In this document: one piece after another, positions 19,001 to 26,129 of the stretch
Position numbering within the stretch: the stretch's first letter is position 1
Layout of the letters: the number at the start of each line of letters is the position of its first letter
DNA from: Prosthecobacter sp.
GTDB taxonomy: Bacteria > Verrucomicrobiota > Verrucomicrobiia > Verrucomicrobiales > Verrucomicrobiaceae
Reading direction: 5' to 3'
Assembly: GCF_014879935.1 (NCBI RefSeq)
Contig: NZ_JACSRD010000157.1
Coordinates: 1 to 55,137, forward strand
DNA length: 55,137 nucleotides
Notes under the pieces: model-generated
What the model saw: only the letters and a program-made list of their open reading frames with translations
Told to the model about the DNA's origin: nothing
The model's database searches: none
Made by a program: the position numbers and the translations under genes

Positions 19001-19137
19001 CAAGCAAAGTAGCCATCTCGCTCCGCGAGATGAGCCATGCGCTCCGCCATATCGCGAGCCATCGAACGATCAACACGCCTCGTTTCTACGGCAGCCCTCA
19101 CCTCCTCTCGACGAAGCGAGATGGCTACTTTGCTTTG
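19001..19137. repeat. REP pair (BIME) 1 left
   Basis: A forward REP (19001-19034) has GTAG at 19009-19012 then hairpin CATCTCGC-TCC-GCGAGATG. An inverted REP (19102-19137) has CTAC at 19125-19128 and a slightly imperfect stem. The inner gap is 67 nt. The RAYT1 stop codon lies at 19125-19127 inside the second REP. Confidence 0.85.
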
Positions 19138-19772
19138 CTCCAAAGACGCGCTTGGTCTGCTCGCAGGCCAGCTTTGAGTGGATTTTGCGCGATGTAGTCA
19201 CGCAAACGCCGAAACTGGCCTTCGTGCCGCACGAGGTAATCAAAGGCGTCCTGCTGCCAAAACCGGCCTTGAGTGCCAAGACGACGATTGATCTGCCGGG
19301 CGGTGAAATGCTTCCACGAATCGCATTGTTCGACCATCGCAGCCTTATCAGGAAACGTGGCGAGCAAATGGACGTGATTCGGCATGATGACGAAGTCGAG
19401 CATCTCATAACGATCACCATCGAAGTGCAGCAAGCTGTTTGAGACGAGGTCTGCGATCTCGTTTTGAGCGAGAACACACGCGCCATGCCCCGAATCGAGC
19501 GCCTCATGCCAGCGGGTGGTGAATCGGTCGTGGTATTCGACCATCAAATCGGGAGGAAGTTCTTGGACCCGCATCTTCCAGCCCTTTTGCGTGGGATCGA
19601 TGCCGTGGATGTCCAGCCAGTGATTTCGATCCGCCCGCCAGCGTTCGAGAACATCCCGCGCCATCGAGTCGGATGTGCGCCAAGTGATGAAGACCACACA
19701 ACCATCCTGCGCCCAGTGCGGTAATCTCCGCTGGGTGATGAGCAGTTGGTCATGCGGGTCGAAGAAACGCAT
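19125..19772 (-). CDS. REP-associated tyrosine transposase RAYT1
   Basis: A 215-residue Y1 HUH nuclease of the IS200/REP-associated group. HVH at 133-135 within VIMPNHVHLL forms the metal site, and the catalytic tyrosine is most likely Tyr193 in DYIAQNPLKAGL. Typical RAYT length and the FWQQDAFDYLVR stretch support the call. These enzymes cut and join single-stranded REP hairpins next to GTAG. The last codons, AAA GCA AAG TAG, run into the REP, so the stop belongs to the repeat. It is not closely similar in sequence to RAYT2 in this window beyond the family motifs. Confidence 0.9.
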   Translation of the reverse strand: MRFFDPHDQLLITQRRLPHWAQDGCVVFITWRTSDSMARDVLERWRADRNHWLDIHGIDPTQKGWKMRVQELPPDLMVEYHDRFTTRWHEALDSGHGACVLAQNEIADLVSNSLLHFDGDRYEMLDFVIMPNHVHLLATFPDKAAMVEQCDSWKHFTARQINRRLGTQGRFWQQDAFDYLVRHEGQFRRLRDYIAQNPLKAGLRADQARLWSKAK

Positions 19773-19803
19773 GTCGCGATGCTATGACGCTCACAAAATG
19801 GCA

Positions 19804-19940
19804 CAAGCAAAGTAGCCATCTTGCTCCGCAAGATGAGCACAAGGCTGGCGCAGACACGAACAGCTTCCGAAACTCGGCAACGCTTGGCGTGGCATAACGC
19901 TCGGCTCATCTCGACGGAGCGAGATGGCTACTTTGCTTCG
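19804..19940. repeat. REP pair (BIME) 1 right
   Basis: A forward REP (19804-19837) has GTAG at 19812-19815 and hairpin CATCTTGC-TCC-GCAAGATG. An inverted REP (19905-19940) has CTAC at 19928-19931. The forward copy differs from the 19001 copy at paired positions so that the stem is kept (C-G changed to T-A). The gap is again 67 nt, and the spacer resembles the left spacer when read in the opposite orientation. Confidence 0.85.
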
Positions 19941-20031
19941 CCCAAGGCGGTGCTTGGAGACAGCGGCTTCTCTGGTCTCCAGTTGATTCGGAGCCGGGTT
20001 GTTCCACGATAGGGCCAACTGGTTGCCACGC

Positions 20032-20697
20032 ATGAGAACATCCACTCCCGCCGACACGGTCGTTTTGATCCATGGACTCGGACGCACGCATCGAAGCATG
20101 TGGATGGTGGGCTTGTGGCTGAGGTTTTGCGGTTTCCGCGTGGCGAGCATTGGCTACCCGTCACGCTGCGTGTCGATCACGGAGGCGGTGGAGCAGCATC
20201 TGGTGCCGGCGCTGGCGAAGCTGGAGATCGAAGAAAACTCACGGGTGCATTTCGTGACGCACTCGCTCGGCGGCATTGTGTTTCGCGCGTGGGCGGCCAG
20301 GCGTGATCCGGCGTTTCCATTCGGTCGCGCCGTGCTGCTGGCACCGCCGAATCAAGGCAGCCAGATCATCGACGAATTGCGTCAATCGCGCTGGGTGCGC
20401 TGGCTGCTGGGCCCGGTTTCCGCCGAACTCGGGACGGATGCGGAGAGCACACCGAACAGGCTCGGTCCACTGCCACCGGAGACCGGGGTGATCATGGGAA
20501 ACAAGGACACGCTGCCCATTTTCCGGCATCTTCTCGGCGCTGAATCGGATGGTGTCGTGACCATCACCAGCTCTCACGGTGATGGGGAGTCGGACTTCAT
20601 TCTGCTGCCGGCGAATCATGCCACGATCATCCTGCATCCGGCGGTTTTCCGGGCGGTGAGCCGGTTTCTGCGGACGGGCGGCTTTGCGGAGGCGTGA
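20032..20697 (+). CDS. Alpha/beta hydrolase, esterase/lipase-like
   Basis: A 221-residue protein with VVLIHGLGRTHRSMW (10-24) as the oxyanion region and FVTHSLGGIVFRAW containing the nucleophile serine in THSLGG. RAVLLAPPNQGS follows, and a late NHATIILHP supplies the likely catalytic histidine. The pattern matches PGAP1/lipase-class alpha/beta hydrolases. There is no signal peptide. The ATG at 20032 is preferred over a TTG at 19999. It is convergent with the pyrophosphatase gene 6 nt away. The substrate is unknown. Confidence 0.82.
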   Translation: MRTSTPADTVVLIHGLGRTHRSMWMVGLWLRFCGFRVASIGYPSRCVSITEAVEQHLVPALAKLEIEENSRVHFVTHSLGGIVFRAWAARRDPAFPFGRAVLLAPPNQGSQIIDELRQSRWVRWLLGPVSAELGTDAESTPNRLGPLPPETGVIMGNKDTLPIFRHLLGAESDGVVTITSSHGDGESDFILLPANHATIILHPAVFRAVSRFLRTGGFAEA

Positions 20698-20703
20698 ATC
20701 AGC

Positions 20704-22434
20704 TCAGGGCGCGGCCAGCTTCGTGACGACGTGGCTCATGTAGGGGAAGAGCTGCTTCTTCCGGCTGACGACGCCGGGCATGTCATAAACGTGCTCCTTC
20801 GCGAGCGGGTAGTCGATGGCGTTGATGACGCGCTGATCACCGGCGACGAGCAACACGCTGTGATGGCGGGTAATGTCAGTGACCATGAGGCAGGCGAAGT
20901 GCAGGTTATGCTTCGCCAGCAGGGCCTGAAGCGCCGCCTGGAGGTCGTTTTCACGCTTCCAGAACTCGTCCAGGCCGAGCTCCTCGATCTGGCTGATGCT
21001 GATGTGCCAGCCGTTTTCCTCGAAGACCTTGCGGTCGCTCTCCAAGGCGCGGTCGGGGGTGTTTTCGCGTAGCATGGAGCCGGCGGCGAAGAAGTCCTTC
21101 ACGAACTGGGCGCTGTCGATGCCGCCGATGCCCGCCAGCCAGGCGAGGATGTCCTTGTCCGTCTCGGTGGTGGTGGGGCTGGTGAGGTGCAGCGTGTCGG
21201 AAATGATGCCGGCGCAGAGGCAGATGGCCGTGCCTTTGTCAGGCGCGGCCTTTTGCATGCGGTACATGATGCCGACGATGGTCGAAGTGCTGCCGACGGG
21301 CTCGTTGAGGAAGCGGATGGGCTCCTTGGTGCGCAGATTGCCACTGAGACGATGGTGGTCGATGACCTCGAGGATCTCCGCCTCGTCGGCACCTGTGACG
21401 GCCTGGGCGAACTCGTTGTGATCGACAAGCACGAGCTTCATGCGCGGCAGGTCGATGAGGTCAGACTTGGAGAACACGCCGAGCAGCTTGTGCGTCTCCT
21501 CATCCACCACGGGAAACAGGGCCTGATGCGAGTGCTGGACAGCGGGCACGATCTCCAGCAACGGAGTGCGCGAGGTGAAGGAGAGGAACTCGTGCGTCAG
21601 CGCTTCGCCGATGGGGCGGGAGAAACGCAGAAGCTGCGAGGTGCTGGCCGTGTCGTAGGGGGAGTAGATGACAGCGACACCTTTCTCCGCAGCACGGGAC
21701 AGAATGCTGGTGGCCGCCTTGAACTTGCCCGTGATGATGAGGCAGCGCACGCCCATCTCGACCGCGAGTTCGTGAATCTCCGGCCTGTCGCCAGTGATGA
21801 CGACGACGCTTTCCGCGGCGAATTGCTGCGCCCGTTTCCGCGTGGTTTCGAGACTGGAGGCCGCGACGACGAGCACTAGGTCCTGCAGCGCCTCAGGCTC
21901 CGGGGCCGTTCCACCCAGGATGCCGTCGAGCGCGTTGACGATGTTCAGCAGGCTGGTGCGGACCTCGCGATTGGCGGCGGCGGTCTTTTCATTCGTCTGG
22001 GCCGGCAGGAACAATTGCGCCAGCTCCTGGATGGACGGCATGCCGAGCAGGCGGCCTTCCGGATCCACGACCGGGATGGCACGGAAGTTGTGGTCCATCA
22101 TCATGCGATAGACCGAGAGGAAGGTCTGATGCGGAGACGCGGTGAAAACATCCCTGCGGCAGATCGTGGCGGCGGTGGGCCGCACGTCGAGCAGGAGCTT
22201 TGGCGCGGCGACACCGGCGGTTTGCAGCACCCAGTTGGTGCGCACGCTCACCTCGCCACAGCACGCGGCCTCGGCCTTCATTTTGCGCACGTCGCGCAGG
22301 AAGGCCGCATAACCGATGGCGGAGCAGATCGCGTCCGTGTCAGGATTGCGGTGGCCAATGACGTGGACGGTGTCCGGCGAGCTGAGCTGCCGCGTCGAAG
22401 ACGAGATGCGAACGGTGTTTTCAGCGGGACGCAT
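20704..22434 (-). CDS. Manganese-dependent inorganic pyrophosphatase with CBS and DRTGG domains
   Basis: A 576-residue family II pyrophosphatase. The DHH domain begins GHRNPDTDAICSAIGYAAF (27-45). A CBS motif (about 90-145) follows, then a DRTGG-like insert (about 180-280), a second CBS motif (LFPVVDEETHKLLGVFSKSD) and the DHH core (LVDHNEF, VIDHHRLSGN). The C-terminal DHHA2 domain ends in VVSRKKQLFP. It hydrolyses pyrophosphate in the cytosol. The inserted CBS pair in the known clostridial enzyme senses adenine nucleotides, and DRTGG enzymes also bind diadenosine polyphosphates. It lies next to leuD without obvious functional linkage. Confidence 0.92.
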   Translation of the reverse strand: MRPAENTVRISSSTRQLSSPDTVHVIGHRNPDTDAICSAIGYAAFLRDVRKMKAEAACCGEVSVRTNWVLQTAGVAAPKLLLDVRPTAATICRRDVFTASPHQTFLSVYRMMMDHNFRAIPVVDPEGRLLGMPSIQELAQLFLPAQTNEKTAAANREVRTSLLNIVNALDGILGGTAPEPEALQDLVLVVAASSLETTRKRAQQFAAESVVVITGDRPEIHELAVEMGVRCLIITGKFKAATSILSRAAEKGVAVIYSPYDTASTSQLLRFSRPIGEALTHEFLSFTSRTPLLEIVPAVQHSHQALFPVVDEETHKLLGVFSKSDLIDLPRMKLVLVDHNEFAQAVTGADEAEILEVIDHHRLSGNLRTKEPIRFLNEPVGSTSTIVGIMYRMQKAAPDKGTAICLCAGIISDTLHLTSPTTTETDKDILAWLAGIGGIDSAQFVKDFFAAGSMLRENTPDRALESDRKVFEENGWHISISQIEELGLDEFWKRENDLQAALQALLAKHNLHFACLMVTDITRHHSVLLVAGDQRVINAIDYPLAKEHVYDMPGVVSRKKQLFPYMSHVVTKLAAP

Positions 22435-22471
22435 TCGTCACTGGGGGCTCAGATTCGTCTCCAACCACGGC

Positions 22472-23068
22472 TCACGCAAAGCCAAGCGCCGTGATGCGCT
22501 CATGCACCGCGTCCTTGTTTTCGAGCAACTCGGCGATCGGATCCCACTGGCCGGAGGTGAGGGCCTCGTGGGCCGTCGATGGCAGCGTGATGGCGATCTC
22601 CTGGTCTTCGAAGAACACTTTGCCAGCCGCGAGATCGACAGTGACTTCGAGCTGCGGATTGCGCTCGATCTCCTTGGCGAGCACCTGGATGTCAGCACCG
22701 CTGGCGCACACGCACGGGATGCCGAGCGTCGTGCAGTTGCCGAAAAAGATCTCCGCGAAGCTCTCCGCGATCACAGCACGGATGCCGAAGCGATACAGCG
22801 CCTGCGGGGCGTGCTCACGGGAGCTGCCGCAGCCAAAGTTCGTGCCGGAGAGCAGAATGTTCGCGCCTTGGAAGCGCGGATCATCGAGCGGGTGGCCGGT
22901 GGGCTTGCCTTCCTTGTCAAAACGGGCGTCGTAGAATGCGAACTCGCCCAGCCCGTCGAACGTCACGCATTTCATGAAGCGTGCGGGGATGATGCGGTCG
23001 GTGTCGATGTCCGAACCGGGCACATAAACGCCGCGGCCGGCAACTTGGGTGATTTTTGCGAGAGCCAT
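22472..23068 (-). CDS. leuD: 3-isopropylmalate dehydratase small subunit
   Basis: A 198-residue aconitase-family swivel domain. VPGSDIDTDRIIPARFMK (about 16-33) and the GTNFGCGSSREHAP stretch are diagnostic. With LeuC it isomerises 2- to 3-isopropylmalate in leucine synthesis. The ATG at 23066-23068 (MALAKITQ) is chosen, since the longer frame would run into the upstream gene. LeuC is not in the window, so the two subunit genes are separated here. Confidence 0.92.
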   Translation of the reverse strand: MALAKITQVAGRGVYVPGSDIDTDRIIPARFMKCVTFDGLGEFAFYDARFDKEGKPTGHPLDDPRFQGANILLSGTNFGCGSSREHAPQALYRFGIRAVIAESFAEIFFGNCTTLGIPCVCASGADIQVLAKEIERNPQLEVTVDLAAGKVFFEDQEIAITLPSTAHEALTSGQWDPIAELLENKDAVHERITALGFA

Positions 23069-23115
23069 GAGGGCGGCGATACTAGCGGAATTCAGCGTGA
23101 GGGCAAATGCGCATC

Positions 23116-25032
23116 TCAACGGCTTTGCGCCTCGATTCCGGCCTTCCGTGCACGCTCGGCGAGGTAGTTCGTGTCGCTCAGGAGCTGGCGGTAGCTTTCC
23201 AGCCAGTTCAGCGTGCCCTCGCGGTTCATCGCCTTCGCCTGGCCGGCCCAGAGGTAGGCAAATTCAGCCTCCTCGAACTTCCGCAGCCGGTGGTAATGCA
23301 TGCCCAGGGCGAGACGCGGCTCCTCATAGAGCGGCGCCAGCACCAGGGCGCGCTGGATCGCCAGCAGCGCGGCGTCATTCTTCCCGGCGGCATCGAGCGC
23401 ATCGGCCAGCGCCACCTGATACAGGTTATTCCACGGGTTCAAGGCGGTCGCGCGGGTCAATTCGATCACTGAAGCGTCGATGATGCGACGGCGCTCGGCC
23501 TCGGGTTTGTCCGGCTTGTAGGAATCCATCAGCGCGAGTCCGTGCTGATAGGCCAGGACGGCGTTGCGCGGATCGTTTCCGGTCGCGTGCTCCAGATTGC
23601 GCAGGGCTAGCGCTGTTTCGCCGCGCTTGTTCTGCACCTGGGCGATGCCCGCGTGTGCATCCGCGATGCCAAAGGTCGCCGCCCCGTAGATCATCGCCGC
23701 CGAAGCGGCCAGCATGACCACTTTCATCACGAAGCGCAGGCCCCAGACGCGGCGGGATTTGAACACCTCGCTCTCAATGCCCGGATTGGCGAGCAGCCCC
23801 AGGATGATCGCCCCCAGAATCGCCGTGACTGGCACATGGCCGTGGAATTCGAACACCGCATGCACCAGCGTGGCCACCAGCGCCGCAGTGCCACCGAGCG
23901 TGAGCGCGAGGGTGTTGCTCGACAGCATGCCGGTGGCCGGGAACTTCTCCGCCGCAAACCAGCGCAGGTAGCGGATGCCATTGATCAGATGAGCGATGAT
24001 CACCAGCGCCAGCAGCACAAGCCCGGCCCAGCCGTAGTCCGCGAGCGTTTGCAGGTATTCGTTGTGGGCAAAGAGGGCGTCCCCAGCCTGGGCCGAGGTC
24101 TCCGGATCGCGATGCGTGATGCTGCCCTCGTAAAACATCCGCGCTCCTGCCCCGATCCACGGCGATTCCGCATGCTGGGCCAGTGCGGCACGCCAGATGT
24201 GCGTGCGCATGTCATCACCCATCGGCGTGGTGAGCTGGCGGGTGAGCAGCGAGTCTTCATTCACCTTGTAAAGCGCCCCTCCGGCGGCTCCGGCGACGAG
24301 AATGAGCGCCAGCAGCAGCCATTTGAACAACGGACGCCGCGTCCGCCACACGATCCAGAACGTGAGCACCACCATCACGAGTCCGCCGACCGCAAAACCC
24401 AGCATCGCCGCCCGGCTGACGGTCAAACCCACGCCAGCGAGCATCGCCAGAATGCCAAACCCCAGCAGCAATCGCGACGCGATGTGAATCCGGGCGAAAA
24501 GCATCACGCCTGCCGACAGAAAGGCCGAGAACGAAAGGAAGGCCGCGAGGTGGTTCGGATTGTTGAAGAAGCCGCCGATTCGGCCCGCCGGGAACGAGCG
24601 TGAGAAGCCCGGAACGAGGTGGAAATCCCAGCGTCCTTTGAAGTTCAGCCAGCCAGCGGTCAAATTCCCCGCCACCAGCACCAGCAGCACGCACACCACG
24701 CCCAGACGCCACTTCGGGTGACTCGCCGCCGTCACGGTCATCAGGTAAGCCACAAAGCAGGCCAGCAGGATCGCCCCATCCTCCCGCGCATACACTTCCA
24801 CCGGCGAAACCCACGCGCGCCAGCCCACATAGCCCGCCAGCGCGAGCACCGTCAGCAAACACCAGTCGCTGGGTTGAAAACTCACCCGCAGCTTCCAACG
24901 CAGCACCGCCAGCAAGCCCGCCAGCCCGATCAACGCGCACCCCGGCCAGAAAAACAGCAGCCGCGTCTCCGTGCCGAGCAAACCCGTCACGAAGAGACCG
25001 AGGAGGAAAAGGATGAGCGCCAGTTTCTGCAT
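23116..25032 (-). CDS. O-antigen ligase/polymerase-like membrane protein with C-terminal TPR region
   Basis: A 638-residue protein with about eleven predicted membrane helices (from LILFLLGLFVTGLLG to about residue 450). It has a Wzy_C-type core with GFFNNPNHLAAFLSF and a periplasmic loop holding HNEYLQTLADYGW. A soluble C-terminal part (about 465-638) shows tetratricopeptide-like pairs (GETALALRNLEHATGNDPRN). WaaL/Wzy-type proteins polymerise or ligate lipid-linked glycans. No other glycan-assembly genes flank it. It starts 44 nt from the left REP unit of RAYT2. Confidence 0.82.
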   Translation of the reverse strand: MQKLALILFLLGLFVTGLLGTETRLLFFWPGCALIGLAGLLAVLRWKLRVSFQPSDWCLLTVLALAGYVGWRAWVSPVEVYAREDGAILLACFVAYLMTVTAASHPKWRLGVVCVLLVLVAGNLTAGWLNFKGRWDFHLVPGFSRSFPAGRIGGFFNNPNHLAAFLSFSAFLSAGVMLFARIHIASRLLLGFGILAMLAGVGLTVSRAAMLGFAVGGLVMVVLTFWIVWRTRRPLFKWLLLALILVAGAAGGALYKVNEDSLLTRQLTTPMGDDMRTHIWRAALAQHAESPWIGAGARMFYEGSITHRDPETSAQAGDALFAHNEYLQTLADYGWAGLVLLALVIIAHLINGIRYLRWFAAEKFPATGMLSSNTLALTLGGTAALVATLVHAVFEFHGHVPVTAILGAIILGLLANPGIESEVFKSRRVWGLRFVMKVVMLAASAAMIYGAATFGIADAHAGIAQVQNKRGETALALRNLEHATGNDPRNAVLAYQHGLALMDSYKPDKPEAERRRIIDASVIELTRATALNPWNNLYQVALADALDAAGKNDAALLAIQRALVLAPLYEEPRLALGMHYHRLRKFEEAEFAYLWAGQAKAMNREGTLNWLESYRQLLSDTNYLAERARKAGIEAQSR

Positions 25033-25076
25033 CAGCCGGAAAGCTCACCGCGTCCGCAGGAAAGCGCAAGCGCCCC

Positions 25077-25251
25077 GTAGGCCGGATGTGTTTGGCGCGT
25101 TGCACATCGTCTTCCCGCAGAGTTCTCTTCGCCAAACTATCCGGCTTTGAAAGCGGCCGCGTGGTCGCACACCTCCAAACCAGCCGGATAGTCCGGCGCA
25201 GAGAACTCTTTTTGCTTGCGGCGTTCAGTGCGCCGAACACATCCGGCCTAC
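25077..25251. repeat. Nested palindromic REP unit, left of RAYT2
   Basis: Outer arms run from GTAGGCCGGATGTGTT (25077-25092) to its near complement AACACATCCGGCCTAC (25236-25251). Inner arms of about 28 nt, AGAGTTCTCT(N)18 against its complement, with CCAAACTATCCGGCT and AGCCGGATAGTCCGGC in their inner halves, form a second hairpin. Four REP-like GCCGGAT cores are therefore arranged forward, reverse, forward, reverse. Confidence 0.85.
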
Positions 25252-25257
25252 AACTCC

Positions 25258-25959
25258 ATGTCTTGGCCCATTCCAGAGCAGATTCCGCTGCCGGAGAACT
25301 TCAAGGGGTTTGATCCTGAGAGTCCGCTGACACGCGATTTTGAGACCTATGAGCGCCATCTGCCGCACTGGCGGGTTCCGGGACGGTGCTATTTCGTGAC
25401 ATTCCGGCTGAGGGATTCCATCCCGGCAGAAATCTGGGCGGCGATGAAGGCGGAGGCGAGACAATGGGAGCAGCGTCTCGCCCAGGGCGGCTTGAGCACC
25501 GACGAATGGGCCGCATGGCAGGATTTCCAGCAAGTTCAGCTCCGCAAAATTGAGCAGGTGCTTGATGAAGGCCGCGGAGAGTGCCTGCTGCGACTTGCGG
25601 AACATCGCGAGGTCATTGTCGAGGCGCTGCATCACTTTGACGGCAGCCGTTGCGACATACTGGCTTATGTCATCATGCCCAACCACGTCCACGTGCTGTG
25701 CCACCCCATGGACGGACACTCATTGGAAAACCTGACCCGTTCGTGGAAACGTCACAGTGCCGACCACATTCATCGGCGGCTGGGCAGATCAGGTTCGCTT
25801 TGGCAGGACGAGAGCTTTGACCGCATCATTTGTGATGAGGAGCATTATCGGCGCGTGGTGCGCTACATCGCCAGAAATCCTTCGAAGGCTGGCCTGCCTG
25901 CGGCAGATGCAACCGTGTGGCTGCACCCCAAGATCGTTGCAGCGAACGCCGGAATGTAG
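25258..25959 (+). CDS. REP-associated tyrosine transposase RAYT2
   Basis: A 233-residue Y1 HUH nuclease with HVH at 143-145 (VIMPNHVHVL) and the probable catalytic Tyr203 in VRYIARNPSKAGL. SWKRHSADHIHRRLG and SLWQDESFDRII between them are typical of the RAYT family. The ATG at 25258 is chosen; an upstream in-frame start lies inside the repeat. The stop TAG (25957-25959) is part of the right unit's GTAG. It has a different REP partner from RAYT1, so the two are independent elements. Confidence 0.92.
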   Translation: MSWPIPEQIPLPENFKGFDPESPLTRDFETYERHLPHWRVPGRCYFVTFRLRDSIPAEIWAAMKAEARQWEQRLAQGGLSTDEWAAWQDFQQVQLRKIEQVLDEGRGECLLRLAEHREVIVEALHHFDGSRCDILAYVIMPNHVHVLCHPMDGHSLENLTRSWKRHSADHIHRRLGRSGSLWQDESFDRIICDEEHYRRVVRYIARNPSKAGLPAADATVWLHPKIVAANAGM

Positions 25960-26129
25960 GCCGGATGTGTTTGGCGCGTTGCACATCGTCTTCCCGCAGA
26001 GTTCTCTTTGCCAAACTATCCGGCTCTGACAGCGGCCGCGTGGTCGCACACCTCCAAACCAGCCGGATAGTTCGGCGGAGAATGCATGAGTGTCAGCGTG
26101 GTTTGTGGCGCCGAACACATCCGGCCTAC
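25956..26129. repeat. Nested palindromic REP unit, right of RAYT2
   Basis: A direct copy of the 25077 unit with only four differences over the first about 120 bp. A stretch of about 30 nt then diverges, and the last about 22 bp match again. GTAG at 25956-25959 supplies the RAYT2 stop, and CTAC at 26126-26129 supplies the stop of murC-murB on the other strand. The unit exactly fills the gap between these two convergent genes. Confidence 0.85.

Larger units (their letters stand above)
19001..19940. mobile_element. REPtron 1: RAYT gene bracketed by two REP pairs
   Basis: A RAYT transposase gene with an inverted REP pair on each side (19001-19137 and 19804-19940). All four REPs have the GTAG tetranucleotide directly before a short hairpin. 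The two flanking units have the same length (137 bp) and the same inner gap (67 nt). The RAYT stop codon is the TAG of the adjacent REP. Confidence 0.82.
25077..26129. mobile_element. REPtron 2: RAYT gene between two direct copies of a 175-bp REP unit
   Basis: A RAYT transposase gene flanked by near-identical 175-bp (25077-25251) and 174-bp (25956-26129) units, each starting with GTAG and ending with CTAC. The units share no sequence with those of REPtron 1. The ATG of the transposase is 6 nt after the left unit. Its TAG stop is the first GTAG of the right unit. Confidence 0.85.

Noticed and set aside
19001..19940. CRISPR-like array
   Set aside because: Only four repeats, in inverted pairs with unequal larger distances and a transposase gene inside. 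The GTAG plus hairpin structure identifies REPs.
25077..25251. Insertion-sequence terminal inverted repeats
   Set aside because: The flanking units are direct copies with internal palindromes and GTAG ends, and no target duplication is seen. They fit REPs better than IS ends.
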